Assembly (NCBI GenBank): GCA_014871385.1
Contig: CM026429.1
Span: 13,367,783-13,431,782 of the forward strand
Reading direction: 5' to 3'
Source: Ceratodon purpureus
Taxonomy: Eukaryota; Streptophyta; Bryopsida; Pseudoditrichales; Ditrichaceae
DNA length: 64,000 nt
Shown: positions 13,795 through 24,643 of the stretch, piece by piece
Numbering within the stretch: the stretch's first letter is position 1
Layout: each line of letters starts with the position of its first letter
Program-made: the position numbers and the translations under genes
The notes under the pieces: generated by a model
Told to the model about the DNA's origin: nothing
Databases searched by the model: none
The model's input: only the letters and a program-made list of their open reading frames with translations

Positions 13795-14156
13795 AATTCT
13801 ATCGATTACCTAGGCCGATGATGTTGGCGTCCCGTAGGCTTTGGACACCCCGTCTGCAACTTCCCAAAAAAATTTAGAAAAACTTGGGAAATTCCCAAAT
13901 ACAGTGGAAGCAGAATTTGCATGCGCAAGGGATAATTATGCATTCGAATAAGGCATATACACTACATATATACCGAACATGGAATTCACCACACTTGACT
14001 GCACTTTAAAATGTTAATCCATTTTAATTCTATTCTGCATTTTCGCCGAAGAGTGTTGTGGCATCGTACATGAACGACATGCATGACACTATCTGAAAAC
14101 TCAATGACCGAAAATGAGGCAATACACTACAGCATCAATCTATACTGCGGATGCTA

Positions 14157-14732
14157 CTATACGGGCAGAATGCTCTCCTCAGAGTCAATGGAGTGCTCCG
14201 GCTCTGATTCCTCAAAGTAAGACGAAGAGGATGTCTCCGCGTATGGGTCCGTTTCTTCCCCAAACAGATCCCTATGTTCTCCTCGACACCAAGCTGAAAA
14301 TCCGACATGCCATTCGAAAGTTCCCTCCACAAAGGCCTTCCACGCAGTGCACACGCCGCGTAAGTTGCAGCAAATCCGGAAACTCTCGACCTCCGTCAGT
14401 CCGTCCATCAGCCGAGGCCACACCTTCGCCATCACCAACTCCCTTGGGATTGCATCTAGGAATGTGTCTGCTACTACAGGGACGGGCTCCCATGACCTTA
14501 TCGGTCGCACACTCTCCCGATACCACTGTGCCCTCCCTTCGTAAACTATGAGGGGCATGTCATGTTTATACATGTAAGCCTCCAAGCGATTTCTGGCGTC
14601 CTCTACTACCTCACGCATTTTGTCGTGGACGCGAAGGTCCTGCCACTCTGCGATTGCATCTCTAGAGGGTCTCCCGGAGTGCGCACCTGTGTGCGACAGT
14701 GTGAGGACCGGATCATCTACCGCACTCTCCAT
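14157..14732 (-). CDS. F-box-like protein, copy 2 (191 aa), inside the CACTA element
   Basis: This is the paralogue of the 12683-13168 protein, with a longer N-terminus of about 90 residues. The F-box-like core (AIPRELVMAKVWPRLM, FRICCNLRGVCTAWKAFV) is followed by a Trp-containing segment (FEWHVGFSAWCRGEHR) aligned with FGLVAYARHKR of copy 1. It ends in an acidic Ser/Glu tail. The frame is open throughout, with no stop. The two copies have diverged in sequence and in tail length but keep the core, which suggests coding constraint rather than two decaying fragments. A role in SCF ubiquitination is possible by family, not shown. Location between the two transposase genes is unusual for a host gene. 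Confidence 0.62.
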   Translation of the reverse strand: MESAVDDPVLTLSHTGAHSGRPSRDAIAEWQDLRVHDKMREVVEDARNRLEAYMYKHDMPLIVYEGRAQWYRESVRPIRSWEPVPVVADTFLDAIPRELVMAKVWPRLMDGLTEVESFRICCNLRGVCTAWKAFVEGTFEWHVGFSAWCRGEHRDLFGEETDPYAETSSSSYFEESEPEHSIDSEESILPV

Positions 14733-14869
14733 CCTCTATGACTTCCCCCTCCAGAAACAGCAAGAGCTTGCAACGAAGGTGAAAACAGAGCTGCTAAGAG
14801 TACCCAAAGCTAAAGCTTACGCGATGGAACGATTACCTGCTGAGATGCTGGGTATGACATGCATGTACC

Positions 14870-15082
14870 TCACGAAGTAGACGCCAGGTCCCCGAAATCT
14901 ATGAGGCCAGATGTTAGTGTCACGGAACCACTTGTTTACGTGGAACTTTGGTCCTCCGTGGGATGACGGCTAGAGGATCAGAAGGGAACACATTGGACCG
15001 AAGTAGACCGGGAATCTCGAGCCACGAACTCCAGTTGAACCGTGATTGATGGACACAGGTGCTCTCGGAACTACAACTGCGG
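14870..15082. repeat. Upstream block B of the F-box-like gene duplication
   Basis: This is the partner of 13579-13794. It lies between F-box-like copy 2 (minus) and the TnpA-type gene (plus), so it may also serve as the TnpA-side promoter region. Confidence 0.85.
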
Positions 15083-15242
15083 CTACCCACGTCCGTGAGA
15101 GACTACAGATAACCGCTCCATCGCCGACTGTTGTCTCAGTGTATCCTAGTCTTGTTTTCGCCAGACCACAGGACTGTAGGATACGGGGCAAGCTTCTATC
15201 GACTCAGAGGGGACTTGGTCGATTGCCAACATCGAACCAGAG

Positions 15243-18200
15243 ATGGAGACCGTAGAGGACACTTCCAGGGTAAGAATGACATCATGTAATTGTACTTCCC
15301 ATGTACACGTAGCTTTGTCTGTCGATGTTTATGATTATATGAAAGAGAAACCTCCTTGCTGCATTTTATGTGTTTGTGAGAAGGTCCCTTACACGTCTTG
15401 GACGGCATTGTGGGACGCAACCCAGCTTTCTCCAGTAGTCGCGCTGCTACAAGCTATCGAGACACATATCAGGGGTTCCGGAACGCACACCGCGAATGGC
15501 ACAAGTCGTCCCGACGTTGCTCTCTCGGACGTAGCACCCGAAGACGGTGTGGACGATTCTATGGCGTCGCGACACCCGCTCATGGATAATCCTCTGATTC
15601 AACAAGCGTTTGAAGTGTACTCGGCAGCTGAGAAACGGAGGAAGGGCAAAAGCGTTGAGGATGGCGACATAGTTCCCTCCCCAGGCGTGGGGCCATCACG
15701 CCTGGTCGGGGAATCCTCTCAAGACGCGACGAACGCCCCTGCGACGCCCAACCCGCAGACTCCACTGCCAATGTTAAATGAGCCTACTACGGCGACGACG
15801 TCAACTGCGCGAGACCTCCGTGTGAACTCCTCAGACGGTCCAGGTCGTACGGAGCTTCTAGACCCTGTAAGTGGGCAGCCTGTAAGTACATTCCCATTTC
15901 AATTCGGTTCCACAGTAACTACCGCGGCGCCTTCACCGTCCATTCCGAGGGGCCAAGGCTCACTGCAGTCCCGCTTAGGTGCCTCTCCTGCGACTCTGTC
16001 ACCGTCGTCGATATCCTCGCCTCCTGTCTTAGCAAACATAGGTGGAGTAGCAGGGAGCCCAAACCATCGCCGGAACTTCATGCGTAGACAGAGAAATGAG
16101 TACGTCAGAAACCAGCGGGGTCCAAACGGAGTGCCTGCGGTTACTCATATTCTGACAGATGAGAATGGTAATCCGTTGGCTTTGAGGAGCGTACTGAACC
16201 GTGCCATAAGGGAGGTGGCTGGAAGAGTACTCGACGTTAGCGTGAAGGAGTTCAACCACCACTCTCCCATGGCCTTCCAACTGATAGAACACGATATCCA
16301 CAGCAAATTCAGTTTCGATCATCCTCTACGCGACGGATACATAAAGACCTATCTGCAAGATGCACTTAGCTGGACTCGGTACCAGTGGCGCAAGCACTGG
16401 ATTAATAAGAAGGAGAGACATCCAATGTGTCCGGAAAAGCGTTACCCCGCGTTGGTTGCTCAGTGGAGCTCCGAGGCAGCCATTGAGGAGAGCGAGCGGA
16501 TGAGCAGAGCGAGAGAGCAGCGTCGACCGTCGGGCTCGGCTGGCACACCAAGCGGGGGTGTAAACGCTGGCGGAGATAGAGAGAACAACCTGACTGCCCG
16601 GCTCCAGTCAGGACAGGTAGAGCACTTCGACTCCAGTCTCAGATAAGTGTTGAAGTTCGGTTTACTTTATATTCATCGCACATGCAGTTTCCTCTGCAAT
16701 TTATGTACACGTGGATATGGCATGCACGAACATAAATCGTCCTGCACAATGTCTTTCATCTATATGTTTTACAAGGAAAGAGGGCTCGATGGTACAGTGT
16801 TTCATTTGCCTCACGGCCATGTACTTTTAAAGCAATGCTTGTAATCCCTTGCAGGCAATTGAGGACCATGGCTCACAGACTGACATGAATACGAGCATAG
16901 ATGATTCCGGAAGTCTCGACATACCTTTTGAGATTCAGAGGTCAACTCCAGTCACACTCAGTAGATCCCTGGTCGCCGAACGGTTGGGGACCCCCCCTAC
17001 TTCCACGCAGACCGATAATTTGCGCCAGAATCCTGGAGTGGGCGGTCGACTTCATCTGTTAGTAACAGATCTGCAGCATGAACTGCAACAAGCAGTGGCG
17101 GAACTGTACCGCACGAAGACAAAGGTTTCCGCTTTGGAGAAGGAATGTGAGCTGACTCGGAAAAGTATGTCGAGGACGGTAGAAACGGGAGAAACTTTAA
17201 AGCGCCAGGTAGAGTTTCTAACGACTGCTATTGAAAAAATGTATGTTACCGATTCTCGTGATGGTACATGTACCATAGGAAATAGCAAGACAGTTCCTCG
17301 TATCGAGTCAAGATCGAGGCCTTCAATTCTGCCAACATCGAGCAACCTGACGACGACGGTGAGCAATGAAGTGAGCGTGACACCCTGTGACCCGGAATTC
17401 GCACAACCAGAGGACTCTGCTCCAGCTGTTGGAATGTACACGTACAGCGACCTACTGGCAACCGCAACGGCAATTACTGTTGGGCAGGGTGCCGAGTCAT
17501 TCGACGGAGGGGAACCTCAAGCGAGCGAGGTGGACGTACAGCGTGAAGATAATGACGAGGAGAACGCAGTAATGGATGGTACAAAATTAACATCATCGTT
17601 ACATTCGTCACATCACTCTTGCGCACATAGTAAACGTTGCAGCTATAGATGGCATCTTCGTCTAACCACCGGACGTCCTTGCGCAGGGGTGGTGATACGC
17701 CCAGGTCAGTCGAAGTCTACGAGTCCCGCTTGTCAAGGTCAGTCCAACAGTGTAAGGGCTGTCACGATTGCAAGTGAAGACCATATACTCGACACTGGTT
17801 TTCTGGATGTAGCGGACGACTGCATCTTGAAGCCGGGAGGCAAGCGGCCCATGCAGAAGGTGACCAGACAAAAAAGGAAGCCCAGGCGCCTGGCAGAAAA
17901 CGGATCGACACAAGACCTGATTCCTAGGTCAGGACAGGTACGCTATCTGCTGGTCTCTTTACGATGCTCCTCTCACCTGGACTCCAAACTAGGCTCATTA
18001 ACGTCGAAAACGTTGCCTCAGCTATGGTGTCAATGGTATGTAAATATTCCCTCTTGTAATATACTACACTGAAAAACGATGTGGCGTGCAGGACCCAGTG
18101 CGGATGCACAAGGATGTCTGGGTATTGCATCTTGAACATCACGGCACAGCCGTCGCTAGGGGGAGAGCAGGAACTCACTACAAGGTGCAGAGGTCGAAGA

Positions 18201-18391
18201 TACCACCAGGCAGGCCTTGTGAGATGGGCGTGCAATGGGTACACGTGCAGGACGTGTTTGTTCCCGGTGTCGTCCCGATGTATGCAGGGAAGCAGCCACA
18301 CATTCACGTAATGGAAGACGCACTGGGGAATTCCAACGACGACGCTTCGTGGGTGATGTGGAACACCGACTTCCTCCTCGAAATTGCTTAG
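15243..18391 (+). CDS. TnpA/TNP1-type CACTA protein (about 880-918 aa)
   Basis: Exons 15384-16616, 16855-17937 and 18092-18391 join in phase 0 at GT-AG sites. A 27-nt first exon (15243-15269) may be spliced to 15381 or 15384, or may read straight through; both keep the frame. The N-terminal half is Ser/Thr/Pro-rich and low-complexity. Residues near the end of the large exon resemble Transposase_24 (Ptta/En/Spm): DALSWTRYQWRKHWINKKE, then LVAQWSSEAAIEESERMS. The next exon begins with a coiled coil (LHLLVTDLQHELQQAVAEL). The last exon resembles the Transposase_23/TNP1 domain (VARGRAGTHYKV, IHVMEDALG, VMWNTDFL). In En/Spm the TnpA partner binds subterminal repeats and brings the ends together. 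It is divergent from the TNP2-type gene. Confidence 0.75.
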
Positions 18392-18929
18392 AGCACGGGC
18401 TGAACAACGAAGCCAGCACCGCGGAGTAAAGTTGGCCAGACGAGTAAGTGCTGAGTTCACATCAAATGTTGCACTTCTGGTGGGTAGAATGGGTATACTC
18501 CGAATTGTCCTCTAGAATGTCCACAGATAGCTAGATACGCATTGATATGAAGGTGTCGGATTTTATATTCATACGACACCAGCTACCCTTGTTCTACTCT
18601 TGATTACAGGGTCATTTCGGTACCTAGTGTCGAGTATTTCTCTCCATGATTGAAACAAATGCCTGTGGGGTAAGTGAATTACACATCCGCACTCTTGCAT
18701 ACATGAATGTCATGCGACTCAGTATTGACGGCTGTGTGAATCACATTTATCGATTCGGACTCGTGACCCTCCACTTTGTATCTCTGTTCGGTACGTGAAG
18801 TTTTCCTCTTTGGAATGCTTAACTGAATCGTGACCACCCGTGTATCCAATCCCACCCGGACGTTGTCCACGCTTTCAATCATGTATATGAAACCGCTGAA
18901 CGATTCAGAATATATGAATCAGAATTCCC
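18392..18929. other. 3' region of the TnpA-type gene
   Basis: No coding signal was found. This is probably 3' UTR grading into the subterminal region of the element. Confidence 0.4.
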
Positions 18930-19267
18930 ATATATGTGTGCAGTACAAATTGGCACCACTCCATCCGACTAAAAATAGGGGCTCCAACAGCCAATCACAA
19001 CTGACATAGAAAGAGTGAATGAACGATAAAGATGAAGCATATCGAGCGGCCAAGGATATGAAAATCGGACGGTCAAAAATCACTGAATCGTGCGGCTCGT
19101 ATATGTGCGCAGAATGAAATGGGTACCACTCCTCCTTTCCCAAAATAGTGGCTCCAACAGCCAATCACAAACTGATATACGAACACTCAATGGACGGTAG
19201 AGATGAAAGCAATCGAGCGGTCAGTGACCAGAAAATCGGACGGCCAGAAATCACTTAATCGTACGGC
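18930..19267. repeat. Two tandem subterminal repeats of about 169 bp
   Basis: Copies at 18930-19098 and 19099-19267 share, in order, TATATGTG(T/C)GCAG, CACCACTCC or TACCACTCC, GGCTCCAACAGCCAATCACA, ATCGAGCGG and AAAATCGGACGG. A partial third copy of the last motif follows to about 19285. Subterminal repeats are the expected binding region for TnpA-type proteins in CACTA elements. Confidence 0.8.
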
Positions 19268-19651
19268 CAGAAAAGATTAAATCGTGTGTCCTATATTCCG
19301 AATATCCAACGGACAGATGAACCACACACGTCGGGACATGAGTGGTCGGTCAGCCGGAAATGAGGTCTTACCGGATCCAAGCACTTGGACCTCGGGCAGC
19401 GTCCGAAATCGGAAAAAGATACTCAGGGCAGAAACTACGAGGTTACCAAAAAAACGACACAGGTGGGGGGGTAAACGTAACTCCAAGTGACGGCAGACTA
19501 TCGCGGACAAGTAACCGCGAACCCCGTCAGACTCCGTTGTCTCATCCGGGCATTTTTCTGTCGTGGGCCACCCCATAGGCATTCTCCATCTCCCTGGAGC
19601 GGTCTGGTTTCACTGCAATTTGAGTGGAAACACTACCTGGAAAACTACACA

Positions 19652-19664
19652 TATTCTGGTAGTG
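19652..19664 (-). repeat. Right terminal inverted repeat of the CACTA element
   Basis: Plus strand TATTCTGGTAGTG is followed by the AAG target duplication (19665-19667). A CACTACC at 19631 makes an additional small hairpin with the terminal GGTAGTG. Confidence 0.92.
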
Positions 19665-19667
19665 AAG

Positions 19668-21668
19668 AGACTTGAAGAACACAAAAAACATATTGAATAG
19701 ATTTGTATGGGCTAAGCGTCGAGCTCGCATTGCGCACTCATTGTTACCAAATGAACGAGAATAGCTCACCGTTCTATCTTGCGTCAAGACAAACATAGAA
19801 TTAATTCCACGCTTCTACATCTTTAAAGATAAAAGAGTGAGAGAAAACTACCTTATCTACTTTAAAAATTGTGTTGTTATGTCCATGCAACCCCGAGCTT
19901 GGATGACCAATGATTAAGGAGATCCGGCAGCCAATTGTAAATCAGCCGAATGAAAATGTGAAACTACCGATAGTTTAAGAGAATTTTTGGCCGTATAACC
20001 GAGGTTAATTGGAGGAGTACAGGAAATCAACCGAATAATGCGTAGGAAAGGAGAAAATCTGGCCTCCATGGTTTTAAAAGAGGCGGAAATTGGCTAGTTT
20101 CCTCGGGGGTATCCCTGGTTATTGGTCGGTTCCCACGAGGGTATTTGCGGATACTGGATATAGGTCGGTTCCCAGGGGAGATGTTGCCAAAAGGTCGGCC
20201 GTCAATACTCAACGAGGGTTGCCCTAGCTGTAAGCTTGCCCTAGCCGTCTGGTCGCAGCGCCCTCCCTCAGGGAATCACTCGTTGCTCACTCGCAGTCCC
20301 GCTCACTCATACTCTCATCGCCGTAGACCTTCACTCACATTCACTCGCACACCCTCACTCACGTTGTCATCGTTGTTTTAGCTAAAGGTGTGTCTGAGCC
20401 CGGCAACTCTAGTTAGTTTACCTTTGCTTCTGTATTTTGGCATCTTGGATGCAATCGTTTCATTTCGCAGGGTGGAATGGTTGCTTCTTTACAATCTAGT
20501 GGGAGGGCGCAGCATATCACAGGGACGTTTCATATCATAGGGTGGAATGGTTGCATCGTCCCGCATGTGGTCACAGAGAGGAGACGAGATTGTGTGGAGT
20601 TTGCCTGACTTGTTGGGTCCGCTCCAGATGAGAGAGGTTCAAGTCTTATGCAGCGGTTTGGTTAGTTTCTTAGCGTGCACCATCTTTGGTTAGTTCATAG
20701 CATTGATCTATAGTGAGGTTGAAGTTTTATGTTCGAAGTGGTGGCTTGGCTATGTGAGTTGCGGTGTTTGCAATTGGGGTTGTTTGTTGCGTATTGCGGT
20801 GTTGAAGTCCCTCATCATGTACTTCCCACCCTAAACCCTAAACCATTTTACTTCTGTTTGTAACAAACTTATGAGTATAATTTCCTCATCACACTGACCT
20901 GATTTCTGGTGCCGTTATGTACTGGACAAAGACGACTTCACGGCATTCCTGCAGAGCTTCATCAAAACTTGAGCATTGACACAAAAAGAAAGCTGGCAAG
21001 GCCTGCAATCACATTCAGGTACCACCTCTAACTTCCTTCTTCTTCAGCAGTGTTATGGTGTACATAACAAGGTGAGTAATACTATGCATGAACCTTTAAA
21101 TCTTGTTTTTGAATTGAATTTTTTCCCTTGTTTGAATGATTTGTATTTGTGTTAGTATATCTGTTTTGCATTACATGTAGTTGACTCTTTGATATACATA
21201 AATTGCAGATCTATGTGGTTTTTATTTCCAGCTTGGTTCAGAGTTTAGGCTTCCTGCAAATCTGCAAATCTGTAAAGTTACTAGCTGCATATATTGTGTG
21301 TGATAGCATGCTCTTATGTTTGATTGCTTGATGTTTGTAGAGTTTGTTTTCTGCTTGCAATTCATGGTTTTAGATTTGAATGATTGTTGAATGTTTTGAT
21401 TGAGTTTTTGTTGACTTCATTGCATTTTTTTTGGTTTTTTCTGGATGTAATCATCTTTTGCTTATTTGCCGGTCTGCTTGTTTTACTACTCGTCTACTTG
21501 TTTTACTGTTGGTTTGCTTGTTTTACTACTACTATGCTTGTTTTGTTGCTGGTCTTTGTTTAGGGTGTCTAATTTTCTATTGATTGTAGGTGTCCTTGGT
21601 TTTTGCTTTTAGTTATTTTTGTTTGTTCTAATTGAGATCAATAAATTATAGCCAAAACACAAAGAACA
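19668..21668. other. Right flank of the CACTA element, no gene seen
   Basis: No convincing coding region was found. A short direct repeat with GGTCGGTTCCCA occurs twice near 20124-20180. A telo-box (ACCCTAAACCCTAAACC) lies at 20828-20844. From 21000 the DNA becomes T-rich, with intron-like poly-pyrimidine tracts, and leads into the hAT remnant; part of it could be the 5' end of that element. Confidence 0.5.
20828..20844 (+). promoter_or_regulatory. Telo-box (two and a half AAACCCT units)
   Basis: The sequence is ACCCTAAACCCTAAACC. It is either a plant telo-box regulatory motif or a short interstitial telomeric repeat. No gene start could be tied to it. Confidence 0.35.
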
Positions 21669-23850
21669 ATGAGGGATATGGTTCTAAGAAATGAAAGGAA
21701 CCTTGGGATTTGTCCTACAACAGTAACGTCATCATCCCAATCTGTAAACAAGGAACTCAGCCAAGTTGAGTCTGCTAGATTAGCTTGGAAAGATGCATGG
21801 TATGCCCATTTTTACTGGATTGAGTTTAACTCTGATTTGAATAGGGTTTTTTGCAAGTTTTCTAGAGAAAAGCAAGCTAGGAATGTATTTTCAAGATCTG
21901 GTTCAATGAAAAATAAAGTTTCAAATTTTCAGAACCACAACATGTTTCAGGAACATAAAAAACTTGAGTGGGCAGCCAATCAGGGTGAGAAGATAATGAG
22001 AAAGATTGTAGAAAAAACAAATTTCAGCCTGTGATGAAGCTTTGATTAATTTGTTTAGATGTGCTTTTTTTTTGCTAAGGAAACTATCCCTTTAACCCCT
22101 AAAGCATCAACTCAACAATTTTGGTATGATTTAGGGTCTGGTCAGGCTCCCTATGAGTCAAATTTTATCGGATGTAGGTGTAACTTTGGCACAGCATGGG
22201 AAATTGTCATATCTTTCTAGCAAGACCAAATTTTACTTTCATCGGGCCCGTAGTTAAGAAATAATTGGTGTTTAAAGATCAAAATTCAATTCAAGGCAGC
22301 TCGGGCAGGTTTGTGGCTGATGGAAATGGTGTACCAAATCTGTGAAAGTCTACAGTGACTTCCAAATGATCCTTTCTGAAATCGTTTCACAAGTTTTTTT
22401 AAAACTTGATTTTAAAAAATCCAACCGTAGAATCTGGTTGAGAGCCATTCAATTAGTCTACGTATCAAATTTTGTAAACTTTGACCGTACGGATCTTGAG
22501 ATATATTTAGTCAAAGTTCCAAGTTTTATAAAAACTGTCAAGACAGATCAACAGTGATTGAGTCACCTTCGTCACCCATTTTTCCTTCACCATTTTCTCC
22601 TCCTAAACCATAGTATATGCTGTAAAATTCATATCTATTTTGGATTTATTTATTTTTTGGATTTCTTTCCTCTACAATTTAATTTCCATACAAATGCATG
22701 TATACACCGTTTGGATTTCAAAAATTAGATGATCTTCTTAGGCATTTGTAGTGTGGAAAAAGAGCTAGTGTATATGCATTTCATTTGACTCCCGTCAGTG
22801 GAAATGTGGTTTTCCAATGCTTCCGTGTGTTGTATTGTCTTCAATTTTTTTGAGTATACTCCCAACTCACCTTCAAATCCAAAACTGAAGAGCCTTCAAC
22901 CACACGATCTCAAAAAATTGGCTGTTTCACTCTCCGAAGGGTGGCTGTCCCTGCCGGCCAGTACCCAAAAAAACTTTTCTGTCAAGTTCAAATCTTATGA
23001 TCTTCCAAACGGTGAAGAGTTACAATCTAAAATTTCGTGGATACATACGTGTACAATTTAAGTACTAGATCCTACGGTTAGATTCTTTAAAATATGTTCG
23101 AATTTGCATAATTCTACCTTGAACTAAAACAGGGCAAAATTGAGGCAGAATTTGGGATTTTATGGCCAAATGCTTTAGGGGTTAACCAAATTTCCATCTT
23201 TGTGCAAGTTGATGTTGAAGTCCAAGTTTAGTATTACTGAGAGTTTATATCCTAAGGGATTTAAAAAAAATTGGCTTGATGATTGATGAGTCCACAGATG
23301 TAAGTGTGACTGGACATGTAGTTGTTTTTGCTCCATTTGTTGAAGAAGGATTGCCTGTGACTGTTTTCTTAGGTTTTCTTGAGATTGCTAATGGGAGAAA
23401 TGATGCTGAAGAGATATTCCAGAAATTGTTGAATTCAGTCAAGGAGTGGGATTTGGATTTGAGTAATGTGTTGCATTTGGATCAGATGGTTGTTCAACTA
23501 TGGTAGGAGTAAATGTGGTCTATCAACTAGACTTAAGCAAATTTGATTCTTTAGCTAGCAGAGATAACAAGATGCCAATGTGGAGGTGCATCCACTTGTG
23601 AGAGGGCTTTTTCAGTTCAAAATGTCATTAAAACAAAGCATAGGATTAGGTTAGGCACAAAACACCTTAATGTTGTTTTGAGGGTTGCTTTAGAAGGCCA
23701 CAAGATGATTATGACTACATTCTAGTTACAGCCATGGAGTTGTGGAGAAATAGTGCTAAATGGAGGTATTTATATTTTCACCCTGAAAAGTATCTTGCTG
23801 GTCCATTTTCTCAAATTGGTGGAAATGATGATATGCATGATATTTGATGT
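21669..23850 (+). pseudogene. Decayed hAT transposase gene (ZNF862-like type), interrupted by an insertion
   Basis: The N-terminal piece (21669-22034) resembles the TTF/BED-like zinc region of hAT proteins of the ZNF862 kind (WKDAWYAHFYWIEF, VFCKF, SNFQNHNMFQEHKK). A frameshift near 22015 leads to ACDEALINLFRCAFF, with a one-base slip in a T-run near 22065. The frame resumes after the 22096-23181 insertion (KFPSLCKLMLKSKF). It continues to MMIDESTDVSVTGHVVVFAP and, after another shift near 23490, FGSDGCSTMVG. Most of the catalytic middle is then deleted. A C-terminal dimerisation-like segment follows at about 23568-23850 (CERAFSVQNVIKTKHR, then YLYFHPEKYLAGPF). There are at least three frame breaks and a large deletion, so it cannot encode an active transposase. 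Terminal repeats and the expected 8-bp duplication were not located. Confidence 0.8.
22096..23181. mobile_element. 1,086-bp TTAA-flanked fold-back DNA element nested in the hAT remnant
   Basis: The ends are CCCCTAAAGCAT (22096-22107) and its exact reverse complement (23170-23181), each bordered by TTAA (22092-22095 and 23182-23185). Inner arms are also inverted: around 22415 AATCCAACCGTAGAATCTGG matches the reverse complement of a stretch near 23075. Removing the element and one TTAA gives an open frame reading PLTKFPSLCKLML across the site, which fits the hAT family. TTAA duplications with CCC-starting ends suggest a piggyBac-like non-autonomous element; a TTA/TAA duplication (PIF/Harbinger) is the alternative. 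No transposase is encoded. Confidence 0.85.
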
Positions 23851-24307
23851 TGTATTCTGTATTTTTCATAAGTATCATGTTGCAATTTTTTCCATTATTT
23901 TTTTTTTAAAAAAATCTTACTTCATCATGAATTGATGAAGAGGAATCCTTGGCCTTCAAATGGAAAGGGATGGCCAGGTTCAAATCCTGCCAAAGATTAA
24001 TTGTTTTCTTACAGCTAATTTCAATTTTTTACTACTGCTGGTTTTAAGTTTTTACTGCAGTTGAATTGAAATTGCTTAAGCCAGTTTTTTAACCGAATGG
24101 TTTCAAAAAAATAAAGAAATTTAACTGGAAATAATTTTTTGGCAAAAGTAATGAACCGGATGGTTTGGATTAATAGCAATCACTACCAAATGACATCCAA
24201 AAATTACTGAATGCATAGAGATAATGGAGGAAAATTACCTATTTTCTCTAAAAACTTCCCGAACATTGTAGATGATCTCATTTCTCTTCTCAAAATAGAT
24301 ATCCCGT

Positions 24308-24643
24308 TTGATATGGTCCTTAGAAGAGAGAGGTGCAATCTCACTATCTAGACGACATTTATTAATCCTAGATGGTGATAATTCTCATGTGAATTTGGAT
24401 GTTGTTTCCAAAGCCATGTTGGTTGGCTTAGACATAGTTACTCTACCTTCTCATATAAGTCACAGGATACAACCCCTAGACGTTAGTGTATTTGTGGCAT
24501 TCAAGCGTGCATTCAAGAATTTTATGAATAAATGGACCCTACAGAATAAAGTAAAAGGTGTAGGTAAACAAATTCTAGTTCATTGGCTTTTAGCGAGGTT
24601 ACAACAGACACTTATCGTGAAGAATATCGAGGTAAGGTTTTGA
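24308..24643 (+). pseudogene. Fragment of a pogo/Tc1-like DDE_1 transposase
   Basis: The open segment matches the DDE_1 endonuclease domain of pogo/jerky-type transposases: LLILDGDNSHVNLDVV, then DIVTLPSHISHRIQPLDVSV, FKRAFKNFMNKWTLQNK and TLIVKNIE. The Asp of LDGDNSH would be one of the catalytic acidic residues. Both the N-terminal DNA-binding part and the end of the domain are missing or out of frame: a stop follows at 24641, and the sequence behind it only weakly resembles the expected continuation. It lies about 460 bp downstream of the hAT remnant. I treat it as a relic with no function. Confidence 0.75.

Larger units (their letters stand above)
709..19664. mobile_element. Complete CACTA (En/Spm-like) DNA transposon, 18,956 bp
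   Basis: The left end begins CACTACTAGAATA and the right end, read on the minus strand, begins CACTACCAGAATA, so 12 of 13 terminal bases match. Both ends are bordered by AAG (706-708 and 19665-19667), the 3-bp target duplication typical of CACTA elements. Inside lie a TNP2-type transposase on minus and a TnpA/TNP1-type gene on plus, both with all exon phases consistent. An unrelated four-exon gene and a duplicated pair of F-box-like genes are also inside. Intact coding capacity and matching ends suggest a young, possibly autonomous copy. Its size is towards the large end for the superfamily because of the extra genes. Confidence 0.93.

Noticed and set aside
23935..23995. A tRNA gene (T-arm-like CCAGGTTCAAATCCTGC)
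   Set aside because: No D-arm, anticodon arm or acceptor stem could be paired; at most a SINE or tRNA remnant.
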